A DNA stretch of 64,000 nucleotides from Cognataquiflexum gelatinilyticum. Its GTDB lineage: Bacteria > Bacteroidota > Bacteroidia > Cytophagales > Cyclobacteriaceae. Of the stretch, positions 34,770 through 43,286 are shown piece after piece. The notes under the pieces are model-generated. The model made no database searches. It saw nothing but the letters and a program-made list of their open reading frames with translations, and had not been told where the DNA came from. Each line of letters opens with the position of its first letter. Position 1 is the first letter of the stretch. Made by a program: the position numbers and the translations under genes. The stretch spans positions 186,001 to 250,000 of the forward strand of contig NZ_JANAEZ010000006.1 of assembly GCF_024813435.1 (NCBI RefSeq), given 5' to 3'.

Positions 34770-35882
34770 ATGCAGCATTCAGAAATTATCATAATTGGTG
34801 GAGGCTTGGGGGGATTGATTGCTGCACACCAATTGGCGAAAAACGGAAGGGAGGTTTTGCTCATTGAAAAAAAATCTTACCCCTTTCACCGTGTCTGCGG
34901 AGAATATATTTCCAATGAAGTCAGGGATTTTTTGGTCGGTGAAAACCTTTTTCCCGAGGAAATAGGACCTTCTGACATCAATAAGTTTCAGCTGAGTTCA
35001 ATCAAGGGAAACGTGGCCAATATGCCCTTGGACCTTGGAGGATTTGGTATCAGCAGGTATGCGTTTGATTTGTTTTTATACCAAAAAGCATCAGCAGCAG
35101 GGGTAAAATTCATGCTTCAGACCCAGGTGGAGGAAGTTGGATTTGAGTCAAAAGAAAACAGGTTTTTTCTCAAACTCAATAAAGGCAATTCCCTGTCTGC
35201 CAACCATGTCATCGGGGCTTTTGGCAAAAGGTCCAAAGTGGACAAAGCCATGGACAGGCCTTTTATGCATCAGCGCAGCCCGTTTATCGGTGTCAAATAC
35301 CACATCAAAACGGACTTTGATCCGGATACTGTCGCCCTGCATAATTTTGAGGGGGGATATTGTGGCCTCAACCAAGTGGAAAAAGGGATTTTTAATCTTT
35401 GTTATTTGGGTTCAAAAGAGCAACTCCGACATTATGGAAGTATTCCTGAAATGGAAAAAGAGGTACTCCACAAAAATCCACATCTCAGGCAAATTTTTAA
35501 ATACAGTGAATTCCTTTTTGACAAACCGGAAGTCATCAACGAGATCAATTTTTCACCAAAACAGCCGGTGGAAGACCACATCCTGATGGTCGGTGATGCG
35601 GCAGGTTTGATTACTCCGCTCTGCGGCAATGGCATGGCGATCGCGATCCACACAGGCAAATTGGCTGCTGAAGCCATTCTTCTTAACAAGGAGAGAATTC
35701 AGATAGAAAGCCAATACCGCAGCCAATGGGACCGTATTTTCAAAACCAGATTGTGGATCGGCAGAAAAGTGCAGTGGCTTTTTGGGTCAAAAGCAGTTTC
35801 AGAATTTTCAGTAGGACTGATCAAAAACTCTTCTTTTTTGGCTAAGGAGATTATGAAAAGGACACATGGGGAAGGATTTTAA
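34770..35882 (+). CDS. FAD-dependent oxidoreductase (geranylgeranyl reductase-like), polyketide locus
   Basis: A 370-residue flavoprotein. It has the N-terminal dinucleotide motif IIGGGLGGLIAAHQLAKNG, the CGEYISNEV segment typical of the geranylgeranyl-reductase/hydroxylase group, and the second FAD motif VGDAAGLITPLCGNGMA. A geranylgeranyl-reductase-like enzyme would saturate prenyl chains; a related aromatic hydroxylase would oxidise a phenol ring. Its place next to a type III PKS, methyltransferase and prenyltransferase allows either. In Streptomyces the srs genes pair a type III PKS with a methyltransferase and a flavin hydroxylase, which supports the hydroxylase reading by analogy. Confidence 0.88.
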   Translation: MQHSEIIIIGGGLGGLIAAHQLAKNGREVLLIEKKSYPFHRVCGEYISNEVRDFLVGENLFPEEIGPSDINKFQLSSIKGNVANMPLDLGGFGISRYAFDLFLYQKASAAGVKFMLQTQVEEVGFESKENRFFLKLNKGNSLSANHVIGAFGKRSKVDKAMDRPFMHQRSPFIGVKYHIKTDFDPDTVALHNFEGGYCGLNQVEKGIFNLCYLGSKEQLRHYGSIPEMEKEVLHKNPHLRQIFKYSEFLFDKPEVINEINFSPKQPVEDHILMVGDAAGLITPLCGNGMAIAIHTGKLAAEAILLNKERIQIESQYRSQWDRIFKTRLWIGRKVQWLFGSKAVSEFSVGLIKNSSFLAKEIMKRTHGEGF

Positions 35883-36009
35883 ATCAAAGCTTTGGGTGTT
35901 AGAAATGACATTAGTTAACCAACTGTCTTTCTTCATCCAAATTGATTTTGAGATATTGAAGATATTGATTTTAAAACCAATGTATCGTTTTGATTTAAAA
36001 TTAGAGAAA

Positions 36010-36903
36010 CTAACCTATAGCCTGCAAAATCTGCGTATTCTCTAAGAAATACCAGGCAAAGAAGATATTCAATGCAATGGCAGATATCCTGTTCATCCAC
36101 ATGGTCCAGGTATAATTGGTGTATTTTTGTTCATCCTTCTGCACAAAAGAAAACCAGACCATAAAAAACAAAATCACCGGAAGCATGGCGCCTAGGAATC
36201 CATAAAAGGCGCTTTCCTGATTCCTGCTTAGGAAAAACCAGCTGAAGCAGATACCCGTCACCAAAAACCAGACGCTTGAAAAAACAAACGTTCCTTTTTT
36301 GCCCAGTTTCAGACTCAGCGTGATATCCCCTCTTTTGGCATCTTCTTCGTGTTGGTAGACTTGCGTCAGAGGATAAGAACCCCACAGCATCAGACTGGAC
36401 AGCAAGCCCGGAATCAAGACGTGGCTTTTGGTAAAAACCTCCCAACCAAAATCACTCAATCCCGCATAAGCCATGCAGAAAGTGAAGCATCCCTGAAAGA
36501 ACCCTGCTACCACCCAACTTACATAGGCATACTTTTTGAGTCTGATGGAGGGATGGCTGTAAGCCATGGACACAAGGCTATAGACAAGCAGCATGCTGCT
36601 GAATTGCCAATTGATCATCAAACCAAGCGCCAGGGAAACCAAAAAAAACACCAAAGAAAGAAAATAAAGCCCTTTGGTGACTTTGGGCGGGTTGCGCAGA
36701 CCGCCGATACTTTTTTCGTCTTTGTCAAAATAAGAATTGTAACCATTGCTCGAAGGGTAAAGAAAGAAGTGCAAAGCTACCAGTACAATCAGCATCCTTT
36801 CGGGATTGTGGTTGGGGGTAAAAGCCAGAGCAAAAATGAATATCGGAAGGAGATAGAAGGAAAATGGAATTCTGAGGTGTTTCCAACTTGATAGTTTAAA
36901 CAT
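36010..36903 (-). CDS. UbiA-family prenyltransferase
   Basis: A 297-residue polytopic membrane protein with about eight to nine TM segments. The two polar loops of the UbiA family are recognisable: NGYNSYFDKDEKSIGG (N-x3-D-x-D) and QVYQHEEDAKRGD. UbiA enzymes attach prenyl groups to aromatic acceptors or related substrates in the membrane. The gene converges on the FAD oxidoreductase gene and is divergent from the type III PKS gene across 89 bp, so a shared promoter region is likely. The acceptor could be the polyketide made by the neighbour; this is inference. The first Asp-rich motif is not the canonical NDxxD, so activity is less certain. Confidence 0.8.
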   Translation of the reverse strand: MFKLSSWKHLRIPFSFYLLPIFIFALAFTPNHNPERMLIVLVALHFFLYPSSNGYNSYFDKDEKSIGGLRNPPKVTKGLYFLSLVFFLVSLALGLMINWQFSSMLLVYSLVSMAYSHPSIRLKKYAYVSWVVAGFFQGCFTFCMAYAGLSDFGWEVFTKSHVLIPGLLSSLMLWGSYPLTQVYQHEEDAKRGDITLSLKLGKKGTFVFSSVWFLVTGICFSWFFLSRNQESAFYGFLGAMLPVILFFMVWFSFVQKDEQKYTNYTWTMWMNRISAIALNIFFAWYFLENTQILQAIG

Positions 36904-36992
36904 AAATAAATTTAGATTTTTAACTTTTAGGGTAAGGGATGGTTATCTTTCAGGTATCCCAAGTTAGAAAAAATAAGTGTAACTTAAATTTA

Positions 36993-38069
36993 ATGAACAA
37001 CCACATCGTAAGCATTGGCACAGCCAACCCAGGAAATCCTGTTCCCCAATTTCAGATCGGGGAATTTATGAAAATGGCCCATGGCTTGGATACTCAGGAA
37101 TCAAGGAAATTAAATTTTGTATACCGGCAAACGGGAATAGAAAATAGATTCAGCGTGATTGAAGACTTCAATTTTGTCAATCCCGAAAAATTCAGCTTTT
37201 TTCCGAAAAACAAGGAATTGGAACCCTTTCCCTCCACCAAAATGAGGATGGGACTTTTTGAAAAATCAGCTTTAACTCTTGCAACAAGAGCCGTTGATGA
37301 TTGCCTTTCCAAAACCCATATCCAAGCCAAGGAAATCACACATTTGATTTTGGTCTCCTGCACAGGCATGTTTGCGCCTGGCCTGGACCTGGAGATCATC
37401 CACGCCCTCGGTTTCCGAAATGACGTTGAGCGGTATGCCATCCATTTTATGGGTTGCTATGCGGCTTTCAATGCAATCAAGTTGGCAGACCGCATCTGTG
37501 ATAGCGATCCCGGTGCCAAGGTGCTTGTACTCGCAATCGAGCTTTGTACCATTCATTTTCAGAAGGACTACACGGAGGACAATCTTTTGGCAAATGCCAT
37601 TTTCGGTGATGGCGCTGCGGCGGCATTGGTGAGACGCCAACCGGTCGGATTGAAGATCAAAAAATACCATAGCCGGGTTTTCAAAGAAGGCGAAAGCGAC
37701 ATGGCTTGGTCTATCGGGGATTTTGGTTTCGAAATGAGGCTGAGCAAATATGTTCCTGATCTGTTGTACAAAGGCTTGAATGAGATCCTTGGCTACTTAG
37801 AGGAAGTTTTTCAACTGTCAAAAATCAAAAATTTTGCAATCCATCCGGGCGGAAAACAGATTTTACAGAAAGTGGAAAATGCCTTCCAAATCACACCTGA
37901 ACAGAATTTACACTCCCATGAAATTTTGAAAGCTTTTGGAAACATGTCCTCGGCGACCATTTTATTTGTTTTGAAAAAATGGCTCCTAGACCCGGAATCC
38001 AATGGAGATATTTTGGCAATGGGATTTGGACCGGGGCTTACCTTGGAAACCCTTTTATTGGAAAAGTAA
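36993..38069 (+). CDS. Type III polyketide synthase (chalcone synthase family)
   Basis: A 358-residue homodimer-type ketosynthase that condenses malonyl-CoA units on an acyl starter to give pyrones, resorcinols or similar products. The catalytic triad is complete: Cys123 (LVSCTGMFAPGLD), His284 (AIHPGGKQ) and Asn317 (GNMSSAT). The frame opens 18 codons earlier, but ATG 36993 (MNNHIVSIGTANP) matches the family start. The stop TAA overlaps the next ATG (TAATG), so the methyltransferase is translationally coupled. The starter is unknown; long-chain acyl starters are common in bacterial members. The locus also holds FAD and UbiA genes. Confidence 0.95.
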   Translation: MNNHIVSIGTANPGNPVPQFQIGEFMKMAHGLDTQESRKLNFVYRQTGIENRFSVIEDFNFVNPEKFSFFPKNKELEPFPSTKMRMGLFEKSALTLATRAVDDCLSKTHIQAKEITHLILVSCTGMFAPGLDLEIIHALGFRNDVERYAIHFMGCYAAFNAIKLADRICDSDPGAKVLVLAIELCTIHFQKDYTEDNLLANAIFGDGAAAALVRRQPVGLKIKKYHSRVFKEGESDMAWSIGDFGFEMRLSKYVPDLLYKGLNEILGYLEEVFQLSKIKNFAIHPGGKQILQKVENAFQITPEQNLHSHEILKAFGNMSSATILFVLKKWLLDPESNGDILAMGFGPGLTLETLLLEK

Positions 38070-38776
38070 TGGGAAAGTTCGATCAGCGCTGCTATGATAA
38101 AGAGATCATGGATGACTTAGAAGTCGGAGGAGAAATCCTTAGGCAGACTTTGCGCGAGCTCCGTACCATCAACAGATTTTTGGGCGGCAACTATGTGACT
38201 ACTTCAGGACTGGAGATTCTTTTGGACCGTGACAAAAACCGCAAATATACCATCGCCGATATCGGTTGTGGCGGCGGCGACATGCTGCGTGTTATGGCAG
38301 ATTGGGCTTCAAAGAATGGATATGACTGCCAGTTTGTAGGAATCGATGCCAATGACCATACGGTCGCTATGGCAAAAGAGAATTTAAAAAATTATCCTAA
38401 TGTCAGTTTTTTGACTCAGAATGTGTTTGACAGGGAGTTTGAAAACATCAAAGTGGACGTTTTTACCTGTACACTTTTTACACATCATTTTACCGATGAG
38501 GAACTAATTGTGCTTACAAGGGTTTTTAATAAGGGCGCATCTTTGGGTTTGGTCATCAATGACCTCCATCGCCATCCTTTGGCTTATTACAGCATCCGGT
38601 TTTTGACTGCTTTATTTTCCAAATCCCCCATGGTCCAAAATGATGGACCGCTTTCAGTTCTAAGGGGTTTTTCAAGAAAAGATATCAAGCATATTTTACA
38701 AAAAGCCGGGGTTGGACCTTTTCAGATCCAATGGAATTGGGCATTCAGATGGAGGGTAATTTGCAGATTCACTTAA
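38069..38776 (+). CDS. SAM-dependent methyltransferase coupled to the type III PKS
   Basis: A 235-residue class I methyltransferase: motif I is IADIGCGGGDMLRVMA, the acidic motif is VGIDANDHTVAMA, and there is a post-I stretch FTCTLFTHHFTDEEL. The frame continues 30 codons upstream inside the PKS gene, but ATG 38069 overlaps the PKS stop by one base (TAATG) and gives a normal N-terminus (MGKFDQRCYDKEIMDDL). It probably methylates the polyketide on oxygen or carbon, as in other type III PKS loci (srsB, bpsB), although those differ in family. It ends 42 bp before mscS. Confidence 0.9.
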   Translation: MGKFDQRCYDKEIMDDLEVGGEILRQTLRELRTINRFLGGNYVTTSGLEILLDRDKNRKYTIADIGCGGGDMLRVMADWASKNGYDCQFVGIDANDHTVAMAKENLKNYPNVSFLTQNVFDREFENIKVDVFTCTLFTHHFTDEELIVLTRVFNKGASLGLVINDLHRHPLAYYSIRFLTALFSKSPMVQNDGPLSVLRGFSRKDIKHILQKAGVGPFQIQWNWAFRWRVICRFT

Positions 38777-38818
38777 ATTTGGCCTTAAATTCATTTTACA
38801 AACCCTAATTAAATACGA

Positions 38819-39667
38819 ATGGAAGAGTACGGAATTGACTTAAAAACTTTGGACCTTATCAAACAGCAGGCAGTTGACCTTGCTTTTTCTGTTGGACCGA
38901 AACTGATTCTCGGTCTTATCATTTACCTAGTAGGTAAGTATCTGATCAATTTGGTTCAGAAAATAATGAGTAAAGCATTTGAAAAGTCAGAGGTGGATCC
39001 TTCACTTGCTACTTTTCTGAAAAGTTTTGCAAAAGCCATTCTTTGGGTTTTGTTACTGATCAGCATTGCGACCACTATGGGAGTGGAGATGACTTCTTTT
39101 GTTGCGATACTGGGTGCGGCAGGTTTGGCAGTAGGTTTGGCATTACAGGGTTCCTTGGCCAATTTTGCAGGTGGGGTTTTGATCCTAATGTTTAAGCCAT
39201 TTAAAGTTGGAGACACCGTGGAAGCACAGGGGACTACCGGGGAAGTGGAGAGTATTGACATCCTTTACACCAAAATCAAAAATTTTGACAATAAATTGGT
39301 GACAGTTCCAAATGGGATTTTGGCGAATAACCTGATCATAAATTACTCCCAAAAATCCACCCGAAGGGTAGATATGAAAGTGGGAATTGCCTATGGGACG
39401 GACATCAAAAAAGCGAGAAAAATTATTCTTGAAGTATTGAACAAAGACGAAAGGATACACAAAGAACCAGAATCGGTGGTATACTTTGGTAATTTCGGGG
39501 ACAATTCTCTTGACCTTACCATCAGATGTTGGACAGATACTGAAAACCTTTGGCCGGTTTTTTGGGAAAACATGGAAGCAATCAAAGAGGCATTGGAGTT
39601 TAATGAGATAAGTATCCCTTTTCCCCAAAGAGATGTCCATCATTTTTATCCTGAAGGAAAGGAATAA
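38819..39667 (+). CDS. MscS-family mechanosensitive channel
   Basis: A 282-residue inner-membrane channel of minimal MscS size that releases solutes on hypo-osmotic shock. Three TM segments are visible; TM3 is the Gly/Ala-rich pore helix (ILGAAGLAVGLALQGSLANFAGG), followed by the beta domain (FKVGDTVEAQGTTGEVESIDI) and the alpha/beta C-terminus. It ends in a long hairpin terminator that contains its own stop codon. Confidence 0.96.
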   Translation: MEEYGIDLKTLDLIKQQAVDLAFSVGPKLILGLIIYLVGKYLINLVQKIMSKAFEKSEVDPSLATFLKSFAKAILWVLLLISIATTMGVEMTSFVAILGAAGLAVGLALQGSLANFAGGVLILMFKPFKVGDTVEAQGTTGEVESIDILYTKIKNFDNKLVTVPNGILANNLIINYSQKSTRRVDMKVGIAYGTDIKKARKIILEVLNKDERIHKEPESVVYFGNFGDNSLDLTIRCWTDTENLWPVFWENMEAIKEALEFNEISIPFPQRDVHHFYPEGKE

Positions 39668-39697
39668 AGAAAGGCCGGATTTCCGGCCTTTCTTTAT
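39664..39697. terminator. Long perfect hairpin at the mscS stop codon
   Basis: A 15-bp perfect stem (39664-39678 with 39683-39697) around an ATTT loop; the TAA stop (39665-39667) is part of the stem. A/T flanks make it usable in both directions for mscS and the convergent lipoprotein gene. Confidence 0.9.
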
Positions 39698-39737
39698 TTG
39701 ATTTAAAAATGATAATTGACTGTATTCCATCGGCTTC

Positions 39738-40577
39738 TCAGTCGAATTTCACTGATACTGTTTTTTCATTGTGGGTAACTGAAGCAATTCGGTCACATTC
39801 ACCATCCCCATAATCGATGCGGAATTTAGATTCCGAGTTTAATGTCAGGTCAACTATACCGGAAGATGGAATCCAATTTCCCTTATCGGTACATTCCTGG
39901 TTGAATACCAATTTTTGATCTATCAGAGACATAAACGGTATACCAAGTCTCGTAACTCCACCGGCACCTCCCGTCACTTCTAATTTAAATCCGCGATCAG
40001 CATTTGGCAAGAAAAGTTTTTTGAGGTATTCACCTTCCATTGTTGCGAATGTGCCATCAGGCCATGTGACCTTGCCATCAAAGATTACCGTTTCAAAAAG
40101 GAAGTATTTGTCATCAGCGTTAAAACCACGATGGATAAGTTTTCGGCGACCTTGAATTTTGAGACCATTGACTTCATAGCCATCAAATGCCAAGGTGATT
40201 TCTGTTCCTGACTCAAAGGACAACGCAGAAAAATACACCATGATCTTTCCTTTTCGTTTGATTCCTTTGGGGCTCGTACATCCTTCTCCAAAGTTGATAA
40301 CAATTGACTTGTTGTTTGGATAAAAATCGACTTTGGTAGTCGAACAGTAATCGCTTTCCAGGCCGAGTTGAGTTCTCAAACCTAGACCGTTGCTTTGCAT
40401 CGCAGACAAGGTAAAAAAGTCTGCTTCATCAAAAGCGGCATTAACTTGAGCCTCTTCATTGAGGACAGCGGTGTCCTGCTGAGGCAAAAGTTCTTCTGTT
40501 TTTTCACAAGAAAACATCAAAAAGATAATTCCTAGGGCAAACAGGAAAGTAGGGATTTGTGGGTGATTTACTTTCAT
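39738..40577 (-). CDS. Lipoprotein of unknown function
   Basis: A 279-residue lipoprotein, leader ending FLMFSC with an EKTEE spacer. The mature part is beta-rich with several Cys (DYCSTTKVDFYP, GEGCTSPKG, NQECTDKG, DGECDRIA) that could form disulfides, and repeated hydrophobic/turn patterns as in barrel-like or lipocalin-like folds. I do not recognise the family with certainty; similar proteins with a DYGDGECD-type end are common in Cytophagales. Convergent with mscS over a shared terminator. Confidence 0.75.
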   Translation of the reverse strand: MKVNHPQIPTFLFALGIIFLMFSCEKTEELLPQQDTAVLNEEAQVNAAFDEADFFTLSAMQSNGLGLRTQLGLESDYCSTTKVDFYPNNKSIVINFGEGCTSPKGIKRKGKIMVYFSALSFESGTEITLAFDGYEVNGLKIQGRRKLIHRGFNADDKYFLFETVIFDGKVTWPDGTFATMEGEYLKKLFLPNADRGFKLEVTGGAGGVTRLGIPFMSLIDQKLVFNQECTDKGNWIPSSGIVDLTLNSESKFRIDYGDGECDRIASVTHNEKTVSVKFD

Positions 40578-40623
40578 GTGGATTAAGTTTTATCCTGAAA
40601 GTAACGCAAAAAAAATTAATAGG

Positions 40624-40809
40624 TTAATCAGTTTTAGGGAAATTTTTTGAAGAAATTTTATTCTTATCACCTGAATTTGAGGCACATCCAATATTCTTGG
40701 TAAGAGATACATTTTCCGGTATACCACCAAAACCGTCTGAAAAATCCCATTCGTCAGCCAAAGTCTCTTTTTGGTTTTTTGGTCTTTTAACCTTTTTTTC
40801 CTTTGCCAT
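40624..40809 (-). CDS. Small hypothetical protein with a single Cys near the C-terminus, 61 aa
   Basis: A 61-residue protein: Lys-rich N-terminus (MAKEKKVKRPKNQKE), an acidic-aromatic core (ADEWDFSDGFGGIPENV), then a Ser/Asn-rich end with one Cys (NIGCASNSGDKNK). It starts 13 nt after the stop of the DUF-like gene at 40823, so it is probably cotranscribed. The composition is unlike a random frame. The function is unknown. A peptide precursor or a small regulator is possible, but no maturation enzyme is nearby. Confidence 0.6.
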   Translation of the reverse strand: MAKEKKVKRPKNQKETLADEWDFSDGFGGIPENVSLTKNIGCASNSGDKNKISSKNFPKTD

Positions 40810-40822
40810 AATTTATCTGGCT

Positions 40823-41269
40823 TTAATTTGAAATTTCCGCATCCAAAAGGATGAAATTCAATTCGTCGATATCCGAATCGTTGAGTTTAAGTTTTCCTTT
40901 AATGGTAATGATTTCGTCCACATTGATTCTTTTGGCGGGTTTTTTCGTCAAATATGCCACCACGATGCTTTCAGGTCCTGCTCCACCGCAAAAGAAACAT
41001 TCTGCATTGGGGAATTTTGATAAAACAGCATAATTGGAAGTGACCATATCCAATGGAATGTAAAAACCAGTCACCGAGACTTCTTTCCCCTCCATTGCTT
41101 TCAACTCATCCGGAAAAATCGGATATAGGAAATACATCCCAAATTCCCTGTTCAGCTTTTCCACAAACCTTGTTTTGGAAAACATGCCCCACATATCCAA
41201 AGGCTTCTGCTGCGCACTTGCTCCGACCACCAAAATGACCAAGGCCACAATCATCAATTTTTTCATCAT
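40823..41269 (-). CDS. Secreted/periplasmic protein of unknown function (OB-like)
   Basis: A 148-residue protein with a signal peptide (MMKKLMIVALVILVVGASAQ). The mature domain has a beta-rich pattern with EVSVTGFYIPLD, a CFFCGG motif and ESIVVAYLTKKPAKRINVDEIITIKGKLKLN, suggestive of an OB-type fold seen in small metal-linked Bacteroidota proteins; the CxxC pair (CFFC) could bind metal or be redox active. The longer frame to 41326 lacks a sensible leader, so ATG 41269 is used. The 61-aa gene follows. A -7/-33 pair lies at 41372-41401. Confidence 0.7.
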   Translation of the reverse strand: MMKKLMIVALVILVVGASAQQKPLDMWGMFSKTRFVEKLNREFGMYFLYPIFPDELKAMEGKEVSVTGFYIPLDMVTSNYAVLSKFPNAECFFCGGAGPESIVVAYLTKKPAKRINVDEIITIKGKLKLNDSDIDELNFILLDAEISN

Positions 41270-41371
41270 CCTGTTTTTGTGCTCTAAATGTAAGAAGACT
41301 CCGGGGTTAACGGAGTCGTCTGTCAACCACCATTATTCTAATGAAGAGAACAATACAAGAATAATATGGTT

Positions 41372-41401
41372 CAAAGGTAGAGATTTTCATCTTAAATGCA
41401 A
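41372..41401 (-). promoter_or_regulatory. Bacteroidota-type promoter for the CFFC-protein operon
   Basis: On the minus strand TTG (41399-41401), a 19-nt spacer and TACCTTTG (41372-41379) match the -33 TTG / -7 TAnnTTTG pattern. It would give a leader of about 95 nt for the gene starting at 41269. Confidence 0.5.
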
Positions 41402-41457
41402 CAATATTGCAAATATAAATTTTTAGCCCACAGAGATTCTTTTGGTATCTTTAGGCC

Positions 41458-43215
41458 ATGGATATTGCATACGTTTCGCAGGATATTTTGGATTTGCTTG
41501 CCAAAGCAAAAAGAAAAGGGATCGTACTTTCTTTGGTCAGGTTGTCAGTTTTTTTTGTGATGGCTGCAGCTTTTATTGTTGGCGTTACGGACAAGCCGTT
41601 ATTTCTAATGCTGTTTTTGCTGTCACTGGCAGGGTTCATCTACCTGATTTTATTGTTCAACCAAAACCGGGATGAAACTGCTTTTTTGACCGAATTGGCC
41701 AAAATGGAAGAGGAGAAAGTGAAAAGATCCTCTCGAAGCCTTCAGGGATTTGATGCCGGAGCCGAATTCATAGACAAAGCCCATCCTTTTACCAGTGACC
41801 TTGATATTTTTGGAAGCCATTCTTTGTTCCAATTGTTCAACCACACCGTCAATATGGGAGGAAAAGCAAAGTTGGCTTCTTGGCTTCAGTCCCAAATGAA
41901 TCCTGAACTCGCCACCCAAAGGTCCGGTGCAGTCCGGGAACTGAGCCGGCAGCCTAAGTTTGTTTCTGATTTTGAAGCAACCGGCAGGGCATTTATCAAA
42001 GAAGAAAAGTCCAAAGCAGGTTTTTATACATGGCTCAGGCAACCTGGAAGCTGGCGGTCTTTTTACTATTTACCCCTGGTACTTGGGCCGATAGGTGGAA
42101 GTATCCTGCTTTTTTTGGCAGCAGTGGGAATGATTCCTCCTGTGTGGATTGGGGCATGGATCGTTTTGGGTATCTTTTCCCTGAAATTGGTTTTCAAACC
42201 ACTTCAGGAAGCATCCAAAGTTTTTCCAAATCAAGGAGATATCAAGTCTTTTGGAAAATGGGCTTTGATGATTGAGCAATCGGACTTTACCGATCCGTAT
42301 TTGAATTCACTTAAAGAACCTATCAAAAATGATAGTTTTGTTGCTTCTGAAGTTTTGAAATCCTTGGAACAAAAGGCTTTTATGATACAAAACAGGGCTA
42401 ACTTGATGTTTGTGATTTTCAACCTGGTTTTTTGGATAGACTTTTTCCTCATTTGGAGAGCGGAAATCTGGCGGAAGAAATTCGGAAAACATATCGCTGA
42501 TTGGGAAGAAGTATTTGATACTTGGCAAGCCTTGGTTTCCTTGGCTTCATTTACCTATGAAGAACAAAATCTTTCTTCTCCTACCTGGTCAAGGGAAAAA
42601 ATCATTGAAGCAAAAAACCTAAGGCACCCTCTTATCCCCAAAGACAAGGCTGTGGGTAATGATTTTTCATTGGCTGAAAATACCAAAACCATACTCCTCA
42701 CAGGATCAAACATGTCCGGGAAAACAACATTTATGCGCACCTTGGGGATCAATATGGTCATGGTAAATGTTGGGTTGAGTCCAATGGCTGAGGCCTTTAT
42801 CCTCGGGCCATTTCAGTTGTTTACCAGCATGCGAAATGCTGATAACCTAGGAGAGAGTGTCAGTTCATTTTATGCTGAGCTTGCAAGGATTAAACAACTT
42901 TTGTCCAAAGCTGAAGCTGGGGGAACTGTTTTTTTTCTCTTGGATGAAATTCTTAAAGGAACCAATACTGCAGATAGAATTATGGGAAGCGAAGCCTTGA
43001 TCAGGCAACTAGCCGCAAGCAATTGTAAGGGAATCATTTCAACCCATGACATAGAGCTCAGCCAACTTGATAGCAGTTTTTCATTCCTTGTCAACAAGAG
43101 TTTTCACAGTGAAATAATGGATGACAAAATCCATTTTGATTACAAACTCAAACCCGGTCCCTGCCCTAGTTTCAATGCCCACAAATTGATGGAGTTGATG
43201 GGTATTAAGTTCTAA
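41458..43215 (+). CDS. Membrane-anchored MutS-like ATPase
   Basis: A 585-residue protein with a C-terminal MutS ABC-type ATPase domain: Walker A GSNMSGKT (416-423), Walker B FFLLDE (Asp496-Glu497), and the following GTNTADR and STHD motifs. MutS mismatch-recognition domains are absent. Instead there are hydrophobic TM pairs near the N-terminus (about 23-67) and again at about 207-250, with a further one at about 317-335. Such membrane MutS-like proteins are found in Bacteroidota, and their role is not known; mismatch repair seems unlikely. A TATCTTTA sequence ends 4 nt before the ATG and may be a -7 box. Monocistronic. Confidence 0.88.
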   Translation: MDIAYVSQDILDLLAKAKRKGIVLSLVRLSVFFVMAAAFIVGVTDKPLFLMLFLLSLAGFIYLILLFNQNRDETAFLTELAKMEEEKVKRSSRSLQGFDAGAEFIDKAHPFTSDLDIFGSHSLFQLFNHTVNMGGKAKLASWLQSQMNPELATQRSGAVRELSRQPKFVSDFEATGRAFIKEEKSKAGFYTWLRQPGSWRSFYYLPLVLGPIGGSILLFLAAVGMIPPVWIGAWIVLGIFSLKLVFKPLQEASKVFPNQGDIKSFGKWALMIEQSDFTDPYLNSLKEPIKNDSFVASEVLKSLEQKAFMIQNRANLMFVIFNLVFWIDFFLIWRAEIWRKKFGKHIADWEEVFDTWQALVSLASFTYEEQNLSSPTWSREKIIEAKNLRHPLIPKDKAVGNDFSLAENTKTILLTGSNMSGKTTFMRTLGINMVMVNVGLSPMAEAFILGPFQLFTSMRNADNLGESVSSFYAELARIKQLLSKAEAGGTVFFLLDEILKGTNTADRIMGSEALIRQLAASNCKGIISTHDIELSQLDSSFSFLVNKSFHSEIMDDKIHFDYKLKPGPCPSFNAHKLMELMGIKF

Positions 43216-43227
43216 ACAATAAGGTTG

Positions 43228-43243
43228 TGGCACGATAGTTGAT
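43228..43243 (+). promoter_or_regulatory. Sigma-54-like (-24/-12) promoter before the 50-aa membrane gene
   Basis: TGGCACG-ATAG-TTGAT matches the sigma-54 consensus TGGCACG-N4-TTGCW except for the -12 GC, which is GA here. It is 43 nt before the ATG at 43287. The weak -12 lowers confidence. Confidence 0.4.
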
Positions 43244-43286
43244 TTATTGGCCTATAAATCAATTATTTAACTAAACCAAGAAAGCC

